A stretch of DNA of 64,000 nucleotides from Nocardia nova SH22a. GTDB taxonomy: Bacteria; Actinomycetota; Actinomycetes; Mycobacteriales; Mycobacteriaceae. The DNA is taken from positions 4,030,001 through 4,094,000 of the forward strand of contig NZ_CP006850.1 of assembly GCF_000523235.1 (NCBI RefSeq), read 5' to 3'. Below, in pieces: positions 27,722 to 36,584 of the stretch (within the stretch, counting starts at the first letter, position 1; each line of letters starts with the position of its first letter). Under the pieces are notes generated by a model that ran no database searches, had not been told where the DNA came from, and was given only the letters and a program-made list of their open reading frames with translations. The translations under genes were made by a program, and so were the position numbers.

Positions 27722-28738
27722 ATGACCGATGTTGACAGTAGATTTCCGCGCCCGGTCACCACGTCCGGTGACCGCGTCACGCGCAGGAAGAGCGTTGCGG
27801 ATCGGCAGAAGTCGGTCCAGCAACTCCTGATCGCGGTGGCCGAGGACACCTACGACGGCGAACTGGATGTGGACTGGGATCGCTCGCCCGTGCCCGGGCA
27901 GGCGTGGATGCCCGAACGGCTGATGTCGCTGCACGGATCGCGGATGTGGCGAAAGATGTCCCCGGAGCAGCGAATCGAACTGAGCAGACGCGAGTTGGCC
28001 GACTTGCTCGCGGTGGCCATGTGCCTGCAGACGGCGGCGTCCATGCTCACCTTCCGGACCATCGTGTTCGAACAGCGCCTGGTCGACGATCGTTCCCGTT
28101 TCCTGCTGTCCATGGTGAACGATCGCTCACGCAACGTCACGATGTTCGGCCGGTTGATCAGCCGGACCGGAGTGGACCCGCATATCAAGAGGCGGCAGGC
28201 CGACCGGCTCGCGCATACCGTCCTCATGACGCCGTCGGGGCCGATGACGCAGGTGCTGATGTTGCTGGCCGACGAGTTCGTGGATTCGCTCGCGCACGAG
28301 GTCGCGGTGAGTGCGGACATGCAGCCGCACACGGTCCAAGTACTGAAGGTGCACACCGGCGCCCGCAATCGGCATATCGAATTCGCGTGGAACGAGCTGG
28401 AAGCCGCGCTCGGGCGAACCACGCCGCGGTGGAATCGGCTGCAGGGCATCGCCGCGGCGCTGACGATCGTGTACACGGGTGCGCTGCTGATCAGCCCCGA
28501 GGCATATCGCGAGGTCGGGCTCAATCGGTTTCGTGCCGTGTGGACGGCCTGGGCCGGCCGGAACTACCGGACGCGCATGACCGCTCTGACCGGAGACCTG
28601 GTGGCGTTCGGAATCGAGTCGGGGCTGTTCGCGAGCCCGATGTCCAGGCTGATTCTGCGTCTGGGGCGCTGTCTGCCCGCCGCGGGTGCCGACTATGTCG
28701 CCGGTGGCGTTCGTAAGAGCCTTGACATCGCGGTATGA
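27722..28738 (+). CDS. AurF-like protein lacking the diiron ligands
   Basis: A 338-residue protein of the same length and overall sequence pattern as its neighbour at 28834 (shared DRQK, YDGELD, LVDD, TMF.RLI and RHI blocks). Where the neighbour has AEVAEETRHSTMF, this protein has SMVNDRSRNVTMF; where the neighbour has HVLEEARHITYA, it has HTGARNRHIEFA. Several expected metal-binding Glu and His residues are lost while the rest of the fold is maintained. It is therefore probably not a diiron oxygenase but a structural or regulatory partner. The ATG at 27722 has a moderate GGTGGA site. The reading frame is intact. Confidence 0.8.
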   Translation: MTDVDSRFPRPVTTSGDRVTRRKSVADRQKSVQQLLIAVAEDTYDGELDVDWDRSPVPGQAWMPERLMSLHGSRMWRKMSPEQRIELSRRELADLLAVAMCLQTAASMLTFRTIVFEQRLVDDRSRFLLSMVNDRSRNVTMFGRLISRTGVDPHIKRRQADRLAHTVLMTPSGPMTQVLMLLADEFVDSLAHEVAVSADMQPHTVQVLKVHTGARNRHIEFAWNELEAALGRTTPRWNRLQGIAAALTIVYTGALLISPEAYREVGLNRFRAVWTAWAGRNYRTRMTALTGDLVAFGIESGLFASPMSRLILRLGRCLPAAGADYVAGGVRKSLDIAV

Positions 28739-28763
28739 CCCCGCGCACACTGAATGAACCGCC

Positions 28764-28785
28764 GGTATCAGATACTTAAGGTAAC
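28764..28785 (+). promoter_or_regulatory. Three-half-site element, copy 5 (aurF-like)
   Basis: Half-sites GGTATC, GATACT after 1 bp and GGTAAC after 3 bp, reading rightward, 48 bp before the start of the intact AurF-like gene (28834). Confidence 0.65.
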
Positions 28786-28833
28786 ACCCCTTAGTTTTCG
28801 CTGATGAACCAGCCGAGAGTTAGGAACCCATCG

Positions 28834-29850
28834 ATGACGACTATCGAAACAGGGGATCACCGGTACGCGGTCAATCGCGCCGGAATCTCCACCACGACTT
28901 TGAAGAATGTGGGTGACCGGCAGAAGACGGCGCAGCGGCTGCTGCGGTCGACGGCTGATCGCTCCTACGACGGTGAACTCGATATCGACTGGGACGCCCC
29001 CATCGATCCGCACCGCCGGTGGGCGCCCGAGCATCGGGTGTCCCTGTACGGAACTCGGTTGTGGGACAAGCTGTCCGAGGAACAGCGACGCACGCTGGGC
29101 ATGCACGAGGCGGTCAGCATTCTGAGCTTCGGCATCATCGCCGAAGTGATGCTCAGCTCGATGCTGCTGCGCGGTGTCCTCGAAAGTGAGGAGCTGGTCG
29201 ACGACCACAGCCGGTATGCCCTGGCCGAAGTCGCCGAGGAGACCCGCCACTCCACCATGTTCAGCCGGCTCATCAATCTGTCCGGGATCGAGCCGTATCG
29301 GCAGCCCTCGTTCATGCGGAACTTCGTGCGCATCTCCGGGTTCATTCCCCGAGGCCCCGCGATTCTGGCGGGAACGCTGCTGATCGAGGAATTGCTCGAC
29401 CGTCTGCAGCGTGAGGCGATGAACGATCCCGGAATACAACCGCACATGGCGCAGATGATGAAGATCCACGTTCTCGAAGAGGCGCGGCACATCACATATG
29501 CCCGCGAAGAACTCGTCCGGGCGATTCAGGCCCGCGGTCGCGCCGCCAATGCGTGGCATCGCGGATTGTTCGCCTTCCAGAATCTGACGGTTCAACTGGT
29601 GCTGATCAACCCGCAGGTCTACCGGTCCGTCGGAATTCACCCGCTCCGCGGGTTCCTCGTCGCGGTCGGTAGTAAGGGCTACCGCCAGACGGCGGTATTC
29701 CGCTCGGAGACCCTGATTCGTTATCTCTACGAAGTCGGCATGATCCGCGGTGCGATCACCACCCGCCTGTACAAATGGTCGCGTTCTCTGCCCGACGATG
29801 TGCTGGAAGCCATCGAACAAGACCGGAAAAAGGGACAGAAAGCGGCCTGA
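28834..29850 (+). CDS. AurF-like diiron oxygenase
   Basis: A 338-residue helical protein of the AurF (p-aminobenzoate N-oxygenase-like) family. The expected ligand sets are visible: an early ESEELVDDH helix, EVAEETRH (ExxExxxH-type) and VLEEARHITYAREEL. These enzymes use a diiron centre and O2 to oxidise amines or C-H bonds. I prefer the ATG at 28834, with AGGA 8 bp upstream, to the ATG at 28804; it also matches the paralogue's length exactly. The reductase at 32427 could supply electrons. Substrate unknown; the cluster context suggests a lipid. Confidence 0.82.
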   Translation: MTTIETGDHRYAVNRAGISTTTLKNVGDRQKTAQRLLRSTADRSYDGELDIDWDAPIDPHRRWAPEHRVSLYGTRLWDKLSEEQRRTLGMHEAVSILSFGIIAEVMLSSMLLRGVLESEELVDDHSRYALAEVAEETRHSTMFSRLINLSGIEPYRQPSFMRNFVRISGFIPRGPAILAGTLLIEELLDRLQREAMNDPGIQPHMAQMMKIHVLEEARHITYAREELVRAIQARGRAANAWHRGLFAFQNLTVQLVLINPQVYRSVGIHPLRGFLVAVGSKGYRQTAVFRSETLIRYLYEVGMIRGAITTRLYKWSRSLPDDVLEAIEQDRKKGQKAA

Positions 29851-29861
29851 TCCACCGTCGA

Positions 29862-29892
29862 TGCGTCCGGACCGTCATCCGGTCCGGACGCA
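29862..29892 (+). terminator. Perfect 13-bp hairpin after the aurF-like gene
   Basis: Arms TGCGTCCGGACCG and CGGTCCGGACGCA flank a 5-nt loop, 11 bp after the stop and 29 bp before the BVMO start. It may terminate or attenuate transcription between them or stabilise the upstream mRNA. Confidence 0.6.
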
Positions 29893-29921
29893 CTGCGCGT
29901 GATCCATGGAAAGGAATCGAT

Positions 29922-31532
29922 GTGACAAGTGTGTCCACATCCGGCGGCAGGCCGCGCCGTAGATCCGGTACGAAGAAAGCACGGAAGACCGTGCGAACCC
30001 GGGTGGTCGTCATCGGCACCGGGTTCTCCGGAATAGGGATGGGTATCGAACTCCGCAAGCGGGGGATCGAGGATTTCGTCATCCTCGAAAAGGAGAAATC
30101 GGTAGGGGGGACCTGGCGAGACAACACCTATCCGGGCGCGGCGTGCGATGTGCCCACACATCTGTACTCGTTCTCGTTCGAGCCGCGCACCGACTGGTCG
30201 AATCTGTACTCCTACCAGCCGGAGATCCTCTCCTACCTCGAAGACGTGACCCGCAAGTACCAGCTGGCTCCGCACATCCGCTTCGAAACCACCTTCACCG
30301 GCGCCCGGTGGGACGATGCCGCCGGAAGCTGGCATGTCTCGACGCTCGACGGCACGGAATATGTCGCGCAGTTCCTGGTTTCGGGTATCGGCGCGCTGCA
30401 CGTCCCGAAGATTCCGGACCTGCCCGGCATCGAGACATTCACCGGCACCGCCTTCCATTCCGCTCGCTGGGACCACGACTGTGACCTGACCGGCAAACGC
30501 GTCGCGGTGATCGGTACCGGCGCCAGTGCGATCCAGTTCATTCCGCGCATCGTGGACGCGGCGTCGAATCTCGATGTCTATCAACGGACTCCGGCGTGGG
30601 TGCTGCCGAGATCGAATGTCGAATTCTCCGAGCGCGCGCACCGCGCGTTCGCGTCGGTTCCCGGTCTGCGCCGCGTGCTGCGCAACGGGCTGTACTGGTC
30701 GGCGGAGATCGGCGGGTTCGCCATGACTCGCCGCCCGGATCTGCTCCGGTTCGTCGAGCGGATGGCCATTCGCCATATCGAGCGTGAGATCGCCGATCCG
30801 GAACTGCGCCGGAAGTTGACGCCGAGTTATCGCGCGGGTTGTAAGCGGCTGCTCGGTTCCGACACCTACTACGCGGCATTGGCCCAGCCGAAATCCGAGG
30901 TCGTCACCGACGGGATCCGGGAAGTGACGCCCACCGGGATCGTCACCGCCGACGGGACCGAACGCGCCGCGGATGTGATCATCTACGGAACCGGCTTCCA
31001 TGTCCTCGACGTGTTCACGAAACTCGAGTTCATCGGGCGCAACGGGGTCGATATCGCCGCGCGCTGGCGAGACGAGGGAATCCAGGCGTATCGCGGAATC
31101 GCCGTCGCGGACGCGCCCAACGCGTTCTTCCTCCTGGGACCGAACACCGGACTGGGCCACACCTCGATCGTGTTCATGATCGAATCGCAGATCAACTACG
31201 TGGCCCGGGCCATCGCTCTCGCCGAGGACGAGGGCGCGCGCGCCATCGTGCCGCGCCGCGAGGTCCAGGACGAGTTCAACCGGAAGCTGCAGGAAAAGCT
31301 GGGTCATTCGGTCTGGAACACCGGCGGCTGCGCGAGCTGGTATCTCGACGAGCACGGGCAGAACAGAACATTGTGGTCCGGCTTCACGTGGGAGTACTGG
31401 CTCCAGACGCGCCGGGTGGACGCGCACGATTTCGAATTCCTCACCGTCGACCGCCCGACGGTACGGCGTGCCGCCGATCTCGTCACCGCCGAAAACTCCC
31501 ACCGGAACCCCGAATTGGCGGGCCGGCACTGA
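29922..31532 (+). CDS. Baeyer-Villiger-type flavin monooxygenase
   Basis: A 536-residue FAD/NADPH enzyme. It has the first Rossmann motif GTGFSGIG, then GGTWRDNTYPGAACD, the Baeyer-Villiger fingerprint FTGTAFHSARWDH, the second Rossmann motif GTGASAIQF, and the ATG-type motif YGTGFHVLD. It should insert oxygen into a ketone or oxidise a heteroatom. The GTG at 29922 follows AAGGA at 6-7 bp. The following SDR could make the ketone substrate. The gene set (BVMO, SDR, hydrolase, ligase) resembles the mycobacterial mymA operon, but order and content differ. Confidence 0.93.
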   Translation: MTSVSTSGGRPRRRSGTKKARKTVRTRVVVIGTGFSGIGMGIELRKRGIEDFVILEKEKSVGGTWRDNTYPGAACDVPTHLYSFSFEPRTDWSNLYSYQPEILSYLEDVTRKYQLAPHIRFETTFTGARWDDAAGSWHVSTLDGTEYVAQFLVSGIGALHVPKIPDLPGIETFTGTAFHSARWDHDCDLTGKRVAVIGTGASAIQFIPRIVDAASNLDVYQRTPAWVLPRSNVEFSERAHRAFASVPGLRRVLRNGLYWSAEIGGFAMTRRPDLLRFVERMAIRHIEREIADPELRRKLTPSYRAGCKRLLGSDTYYAALAQPKSEVVTDGIREVTPTGIVTADGTERAADVIIYGTGFHVLDVFTKLEFIGRNGVDIAARWRDEGIQAYRGIAVADAPNAFFLLGPNTGLGHTSIVFMIESQINYVARAIALAEDEGARAIVPRREVQDEFNRKLQEKLGHSVWNTGGCASWYLDEHGQNRTLWSGFTWEYWLQTRRVDAHDFEFLTVDRPTVRRAADLVTAENSHRNPELAGRH

Positions 31533-31578
31533 CCGCCGATCGATCTCGGCACGATCAGCACGACAAAGGACGACAGGG

Positions 31579-32430
31579 ATGAAGGATTTCAAGAACAAGG
31601 TCGCGGTGATCAGCGGCTCCGGCTCGGGTATCGGCCGCGCGCTCGCCCTGGAGCTGGCGCGCAGGGGAGCGAAACTGGCGCTCTCCGATATCGACGCGGC
31701 CGCCGTGGCCGATACCGCGGCGCGGTGCGAAAAGCTTGGTGCCCACGCCATTCCGTACGAGCTCGACGTCTCGAATCGTAAGGACGTCTACGCGCACGCC
31801 GAGGATGTCCGCATCGAATTCGGTGACGCGAATCTGGTGGTCAACAACGCGGGCGTCGCACTGAGCGCGGATATCGTGGACATGACCTGGGAGGATTTCG
31901 AATGGGTCATGAATATCGACTTCTGGGGGGTGGCCAACGGCACCAAGGCATTCCTGCCCGATCTGATCGCCTCCGGTGACGGGCACGTCGTCAACGTGTC
32001 GTCGGTATTCGGTCTCATGGCGATCCCGTCGCAAAGTGCCTACAACTCGGCCAAATTCGCCGTCCGGGGCTTCACCGAGGCCTTGCGACAGGAGATGCGT
32101 ATCGCCCGGCATCCGGTCGGGGTGACCTGCGTGCACCCCGGCGGGATCAAGACCAACATCGTCGCCAACGGCCGGGGTATGGGCATGTCCGACGACGACA
32201 AGGCCCAGGCACACCAGCAATTCCAGCGGATCGCCTTCACGCGGCCCGGGGGCGCCGCACGCGCGATCATCCGCGGCGTCGAGCGGAATCGGCCGCGAGT
32301 GCTGATCGGCCCGGACGCCCGCGCCTTCGACCTGGTGCCGCGAATTCTCGGACCGCGCTACGAGGACATCATGGCCAGGTTCGCCGGCATGTCGCAGATC
32401 CAGGACGAGATGAACCGGCGAAACCGATGA
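31579..32430 (+). CDS. SDR-family oxidoreductase (SadH-like)
   Basis: A 283-residue classical SDR with SGSGSGIGRALA, NNAGVAL, SSVFG and active-site YNSAK. The long C-terminal helix (RVLIGPDARAFDLVPRIL) is typical of SDRs working on lipid-like alcohols or ketones in mycobacteria. The ATG at 31579 is closely preceded by AGGG. It overlaps the reductase gene by 4 bp and follows the BVMO by 46 bp, so the three are co-transcribed. Confidence 0.92.
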   Translation: MKDFKNKVAVISGSGSGIGRALALELARRGAKLALSDIDAAAVADTAARCEKLGAHAIPYELDVSNRKDVYAHAEDVRIEFGDANLVVNNAGVALSADIVDMTWEDFEWVMNIDFWGVANGTKAFLPDLIASGDGHVVNVSSVFGLMAIPSQSAYNSAKFAVRGFTEALRQEMRIARHPVGVTCVHPGGIKTNIVANGRGMGMSDDDKAQAHQQFQRIAFTRPGGAARAIIRGVERNRPRVLIGPDARAFDLVPRILGPRYEDIMARFAGMSQIQDEMNRRNR

Positions 32431-33494
32431 CGAGCGAACATGCCGGCAGTGGCGCCGGGCGAAACAGCCACGTCCACAGTCTCCGTATCGTCGAAGTCAT
32501 CCGGGAAACCGGCGATGCCACATCGATCGTCCTCGAAGTTCCCGAGGCCCTGGTGTCGAAATTCAAATACCACCCCGGGCAATTCCTGACGGTGCGGGTG
32601 CCCAGCGAACGCACCGGCTCGGTGGCGCGATGCTACTCACTGTCCAGTTCACCGCATCTCGACGACGATCTGGTCGTCACGGTCAAACGGACCGCTGGTG
32701 GATATGCCTCGAACTGGTTGTGCGACAACGCGGAAGTCGGAATGCCGCTCACCGTGCTGACGCCGTCGGGGGTATTCGTTCCCAAGTCGGCGGATGTCGA
32801 TCTGCTACTCATCGCGGCCGGCAGCGGGATCACGCCCATGATGTCGATCGCCAAATCGACGTTGATCGGCGGGAGCGGCACCGTTTACCTCTTCTACGCC
32901 AACCGGGACGAGGAATCGGTGATCTTCGGATCCGAGCTCGACGAGATCATGGGTGAGTTTCCCGATCGGCTCAACGTCGAGCACTGGCTCGAGCGCGAGC
33001 GCGGACTGCCCACCGCCGACGATCTGATCGATTCGCTGGGCGCGTATTCCAGCTACGACACCTTCGTGTGCGGACCGGCGCCGTTCATGGACGTCGCGCG
33101 CAAGGCGCTGAGCACGATCGGCGTGCCGGATGCACGGGTTCACCTGGAGACGTATCGGTCACTGACCGGTGATCCCTTCGCCGACATTGTGGTGTCCGAA
33201 CCCGTCGACGGCGAGGCGCCCGCGACCGCGACGGTGGAGATCGACGGACAGACCGTGCGGGTCGCCTGGCCGCGGAACGCGAAGTTGCTCGACGTCCTGC
33301 TGAACGCGGGGTACGACGCGCCCTTCTCCTGCCGCGAAGGCGCGTGCAGTGCCTGCGCGTGCACCGTGCGCAGCGGGGAGGTCAAGATGTTGCGCAACGA
33401 CACACTCGTGGACGCGGACCTTCGCCTGGGGCTGACCCTGGCGTGCCAGGCGTTGCCGGTCACCGATTCCGTCGACATCGCATTCGACCAGTAA
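32427..33494 (+). CDS. Ferredoxin reductase with plant-type [2Fe-2S] domain (KshB/HmpX-like)
   Basis: A 355-residue three-domain reductase. An FAD domain with RCYSLSSSP comes first, then an NAD(P)H domain (GSGITPMMSIAKSTL, CGPAPFM), then a C-terminal [2Fe-2S] domain with CREGACSACAC and the downstream ACQAL cysteine. It passes electrons from NAD(P)H to an oxygenase. The best partner here is the AurF-like diiron protein; KshA or a Rieske oxygenase is not visible. Start overlaps the SDR stop (ATGA). Confidence 0.92.
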   Translation: MTSEHAGSGAGRNSHVHSLRIVEVIRETGDATSIVLEVPEALVSKFKYHPGQFLTVRVPSERTGSVARCYSLSSSPHLDDDLVVTVKRTAGGYASNWLCDNAEVGMPLTVLTPSGVFVPKSADVDLLLIAAGSGITPMMSIAKSTLIGGSGTVYLFYANRDEESVIFGSELDEIMGEFPDRLNVEHWLERERGLPTADDLIDSLGAYSSYDTFVCGPAPFMDVARKALSTIGVPDARVHLETYRSLTGDPFADIVVSEPVDGEAPATATVEIDGQTVRVAWPRNAKLLDVLLNAGYDAPFSCREGACSACACTVRSGEVKMLRNDTLVDADLRLGLTLACQALPVTDSVDIAFDQ

Positions 33495-33520
33495 TGACCA
33501 CCGCGACCGGATCGGGATAT

Positions 33521-34204
33521 TCAGCTCTCGGCCACCGAGAGGGTGCTGAGAATGACCGCCATCGGGGCGTCGAAATCGACATGAATGCGGTTGGCGTGCG
33601 CCGTCGCCTGCAACATGGCGCGCAAGTTCTTGTCGATGTGGTCGAGCAGATGCGCGTATTCGGTCGTCATATCGCTGTCCAGCCACCAGATCACGCCGTA
33701 CATGACGCTGCCCATGAGCATGTGCGCATCCAATTCGAGATCGGTGCGGGTCCCGCCCAGCGCGGAGATGACGGTATGCATCATCGCCGCCATATCGTCG
33801 GCGATACTCGGGCTCGGGTCGTCCTTCTTCACCTCGGAACCGGTGGCGCACACCATCATCTGCACCATGAGCCGGTGCACATGCGGATGCTCGTGCACCG
33901 ACTGCAGGTAGGCGTCGATGCACGAACGGATGAAGTCACCGATGGTGACATCCGGGTCGGTCGGCACAGTGACGATACGTTCGCGCCATTCACCGCGCAT
34001 CCGTTCGTGAATCCCCCGAACCAGTTCCGCTTTGTCGGTGAAGAAGCGATACAGCGTCGGCTTCTGAATCTTGGCCTCGGTCGCGAGTTCCTGCATCGTC
34101 ACCTGCGGGCCGATCTGGTCGATCGTCCGAATGGCGGAATCGATCAACCGCTCCCGAACCTCGGCTCGATGGGCAACCCAGCGCTCCGTGCGCGCGTCAG
34201 CCAA
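33521..34204 (-). CDS. TetR-family regulator, twin of the one at 16420
   Basis: A 227-residue TetR protein with VTMQELATEAKIQKPTLYRFF as recognition region. It has the same length as the regulator at 16420 and shares RTERW and PTLYRFFTDK, so they are clearly paralogues. The start is TTG at 34204, with GGAG 8 bp upstream, and agrees with the paralogue's start. It is divergent from the hydrolase at 34297, with an inverted repeat between them. It may control the same or a second set of genes in the cluster. Confidence 0.87.
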   Translation of the reverse strand: MADARTERWVAHRAEVRERLIDSAIRTIDQIGPQVTMQELATEAKIQKPTLYRFFTDKAELVRGIHERMRGEWRERIVTVPTDPDVTIGDFIRSCIDAYLQSVHEHPHVHRLMVQMMVCATGSEVKKDDPSPSIADDMAAMMHTVISALGGTRTDLELDAHMLMGSVMYGVIWWLDSDMTTEYAHLLDHIDKNLRAMLQATAHANRIHVDFDAPMAVILSTLSVAES

Positions 34205-34208
34205 TTCA

Positions 34209-34226
34209 CATACTCCTGTTCGTATG
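34209..34226. promoter_or_regulatory. Inverted repeat over the tetR ribosome site
   Basis: CATAC and GTATG are separated by 8 bp, and the repeat overlaps the ribosome site of the TTG-started tetR gene. Autoregulation is plausible. It does not have the spacing of the three-half-site element. Confidence 0.4.
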
Positions 34227-34296
34227 ACAGCCGCTCTCGGCGAGGACTGTCGTTTCGATCGGGTTTCGGCACGGCGGAAACAGAGAGGAACCAACG

Positions 34297-35226
34297 ATGG
34301 TAATGAGCAATGCCGAACAGTTCGCTCCGGAGTGGCTCGCGCGACGAGCGGAGTTCACGACGTCGGACGGCACCACCCTCGCATGGTGGCGCAGCGGCTC
34401 GGCCGATCCGGATATCACCTACGTATTTTCCCACGGCTGGACTCTCGACCATCGAGCGTGGGACGACGTGGTGGGCCGGCTGACCGAGCTGGAGCCCTAC
34501 GCCGCGTTCGTCACCTACGATCACCGTGGTCACGGGGTGTCGGACCGGTTGGTTCCGGGGACCGGAAATCTCGAGCGGCTGGCCGACGATCTGGCCGGGC
34601 TCATCGAGACGGCCGTCGACGGGCCGGTCGTCCTCGCCGGTCACTCCATGGGCGGGATGACGCTCGCGACGCTCGCGGAACGGCACCCGGACCTCGTGGC
34701 CGAACGGGTGGCCGCCGCCGCCTTCGTCGCCACCAGTGGGGGACCGTTCTTTCCCCGGCTGCGCCGCAATCCGTGGTTTCTCGAACAGGTGATTCCCTCG
34801 TACTTCGAATTCGCTGAGCGGTCGGCCGGCAAACCCGTATCCGATCGTGCCGCTCAGCTCAACGCTCGGATGGTCCTGTTCGGCCGGGCGCCCCGGCGGG
34901 CCGATATCGACCGGTCGATCGAGCAGACGAAGCTGGCCGGTCCGGGCGTCACCGTGGAATTCGGCCTGTCGATGTCGCGGCATATGCGGCTGTCGGCACT
35001 GCGGCCCTACGCCGACAAACCTGTCGCGGTGATCGGCGGTGCACGCGACCGGCTGTGTCCGCCACGGCATTCGGTGGCACTGGCCGGCGCGTTGCCGCGG
35101 GCATCGTTGACCATGCTGGCCGACGCCGGGCATTTTCTGCCCTACGAGCGCTCGGCGGAGATCGCCGGACGGCTGTGCAGCATCCGGCGCGCGTCGGCAT
35201 TCGGCCCGGCCGGAGGCGGACGGTGA
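34297..35226 (+). CDS. Alpha/beta hydrolase
   Basis: A 309-residue hydrolase with the oxyanion region SHGWTLDHRAW, nucleophile AGHSMGG, a late acid (GGARDRLCPP) and histidine (DAGHFLPYE). It could be an esterase, lactonase or thioesterase. The product of a BVMO would be an ester or lactone, so cleavage of that product is a reasonable role. The ATG at 34297 follows AGAGGA. It overlaps the ligase gene by 4 bp. Confidence 0.88.
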   Translation: MVMSNAEQFAPEWLARRAEFTTSDGTTLAWWRSGSADPDITYVFSHGWTLDHRAWDDVVGRLTELEPYAAFVTYDHRGHGVSDRLVPGTGNLERLADDLAGLIETAVDGPVVLAGHSMGGMTLATLAERHPDLVAERVAAAAFVATSGGPFFPRLRRNPWFLEQVIPSYFEFAERSAGKPVSDRAAQLNARMVLFGRAPRRADIDRSIEQTKLAGPGVTVEFGLSMSRHMRLSALRPYADKPVAVIGGARDRLCPPRHSVALAGALPRASLTMLADAGHFLPYERSAEIAGRLCSIRRASAFGPAGGGR

Positions 35227-36584
35227 GTTTCCGCGGGCCGTTGCGGGATGTGGTGATCCCCGACGAGTCGCTGTTCGACTTCCTGTTCGCCGATCTCGAC
35301 GACCACGACGCCGAACGGCCGGCCCTGATCGATGGTGATACCGGCGAGACGATGACCTACGGCCAGCTGGTCGCGACGATACGAGGGGTCGCCGCGGGCA
35401 TCGCGGCCCGGGGACTGTCCGGCGGTGACGTCATCGCGTTGTATTCGCCCAACAACCCGGCGTTCGCGGCCGTTCTGCACGGCATCCTGCGCGCCGGATG
35501 CACGGTGACGACGGTCGATACGCTCTGCACCCCTGCCGATATCGCCCACCAGCTGCGGGATTGCGGGGCACGGCTGGTGTTCACCGTGGGTGCGTTGTCG
35601 TCGTGTGCGGTGCAGGGGGCGCAGGCCGCCGGTCTGTTCGCCGCCGATGTGGTGCTCATCGATTCCGTCGTGGACGACCGGCACGTCGGCCTGCCCGGAT
35701 TCATCGCATTGGCCTGCGCGTCCGGTGGCGATGTGCCGGCCGTGGTCGCCGATCCCGGATCGCACCTCGCGGCGCTGTCCTACGCCTCGGGCACGACCGG
35801 ACCTGCCCGAGGGGTCATGCTCACCCACCGCAACCTCGTCGCGAACGTCTGCCAGATCGAGGAGATGATGCGACTCGATCGTCACGACCGAGTCCCGGCG
35901 GTGCTGCCCTTCTCCCACGGCTACGGGATGACCGTGCTGTTGAATGCGGCGCTGCGGCGACGGGCCACCCTGATCACCCGTGCCGGGTTCGAGTTGTCCG
36001 CGTTCTTGCGTACCGTCTCGGACTTCGAATGCACCTATCTGTTCATCGCGCCGTCGATCGCCGTGGCGCTGGCGAGAAATCCGCTGGTCGACGAGTACGA
36101 CCTGTCTTCGGTGCATACCGTGGCCTGTGGTTCGGCTCCGCTGCCCGGCGCACTCGCCCGTGCGGTGGCCCGGCGGCTGGACTGCCGGGTGCGGCAAAGC
36201 CACGGACTGCCGGAGACGAGCCCGATCAGTCATGCGATCCCGGCCGAATCCGACGATATCGACCTGGACTCGGTGGGATTCACCGTGCCGAATATGGAAT
36301 GCCGGCTCGTGGACCCACAGACCGGCGCCGACATCGATCCACCTGCCCACGGAATCAGTGCGCCGGGCGAATTGTGGTGCCGCGGACCGAATGTCATGGC
36401 CGGTTACCTGGGCGCTCCCGAGGCGACCGCCGAAAAACTGGACGCCGACGGATTCCTGCGCACCGGCGACATCGCGACGGTCGACCATCGAGGCGTCGTG
36501 ACGATCGTTGCGGCACACAAGAACACACGCGCGCGGAATTCGACGACGCGATTCATCGGAACAGGAATCAAGGAGCTCTCATGA
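35223..36584 (+). CDS. Acyl-CoA ligase-like protein without C-terminal domain
   Basis: A 453-residue ANL-superfamily protein, about 60-80 residues shorter than typical ligases. The large domain is present: ATP loop SYASGTTGPARGVMLTH, where the usual PKG is ARG; SHGLPETSP in place of the usual YGxTE; and GYLGAPEATAEKLDADGFLR with TGDIA. The expected hinge and C-terminal domain with the catalytic lysine are replaced by AAHKNTRARNSTTRFIG and a stop. The GTG start and the stop both overlap neighbours by 4 bp, so it is still translated in the operon. It is probably inactive as a ligase or acts by binding only. Confidence 0.75.
   Translation: MSFRGPLRDVVIPDESLFDFLFADLDDHDAERPALIDGDTGETMTYGQLVATIRGVAAGIAARGLSGGDVIALYSPNNPAFAAVLHGILRAGCTVTTVDTLCTPADIAHQLRDCGARLVFTVGALSSCAVQGAQAAGLFAADVVLIDSVVDDRHVGLPGFIALACASGGDVPAVVADPGSHLAALSYASGTTGPARGVMLTHRNLVANVCQIEEMMRLDRHDRVPAVLPFSHGYGMTVLLNAALRRRATLITRAGFELSAFLRTVSDFECTYLFIAPSIAVALARNPLVDEYDLSSVHTVACGSAPLPGALARAVARRLDCRVRQSHGLPETSPISHAIPAESDDIDLDSVGFTVPNMECRLVDPQTGADIDPPAHGISAPGELWCRGPNVMAGYLGAPEATAEKLDADGFLRTGDIATVDHRGVVTIVAAHKNTRARNSTTRFIGTGIKELS

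Noticed and set aside
34209..34226. CATAC/GTATG repeat considered as another element copy
   Set aside because: Its 8-bp spacing and half-sites do not match; kept as a separate inverted repeat.
35055..35222. In-frame N-terminal extension of the ligase-like gene
   Set aside because: It overlaps the hydrolase gene in another frame and has no ligase similarity; the GTG at 35223 with a 4-bp overlap fits better.
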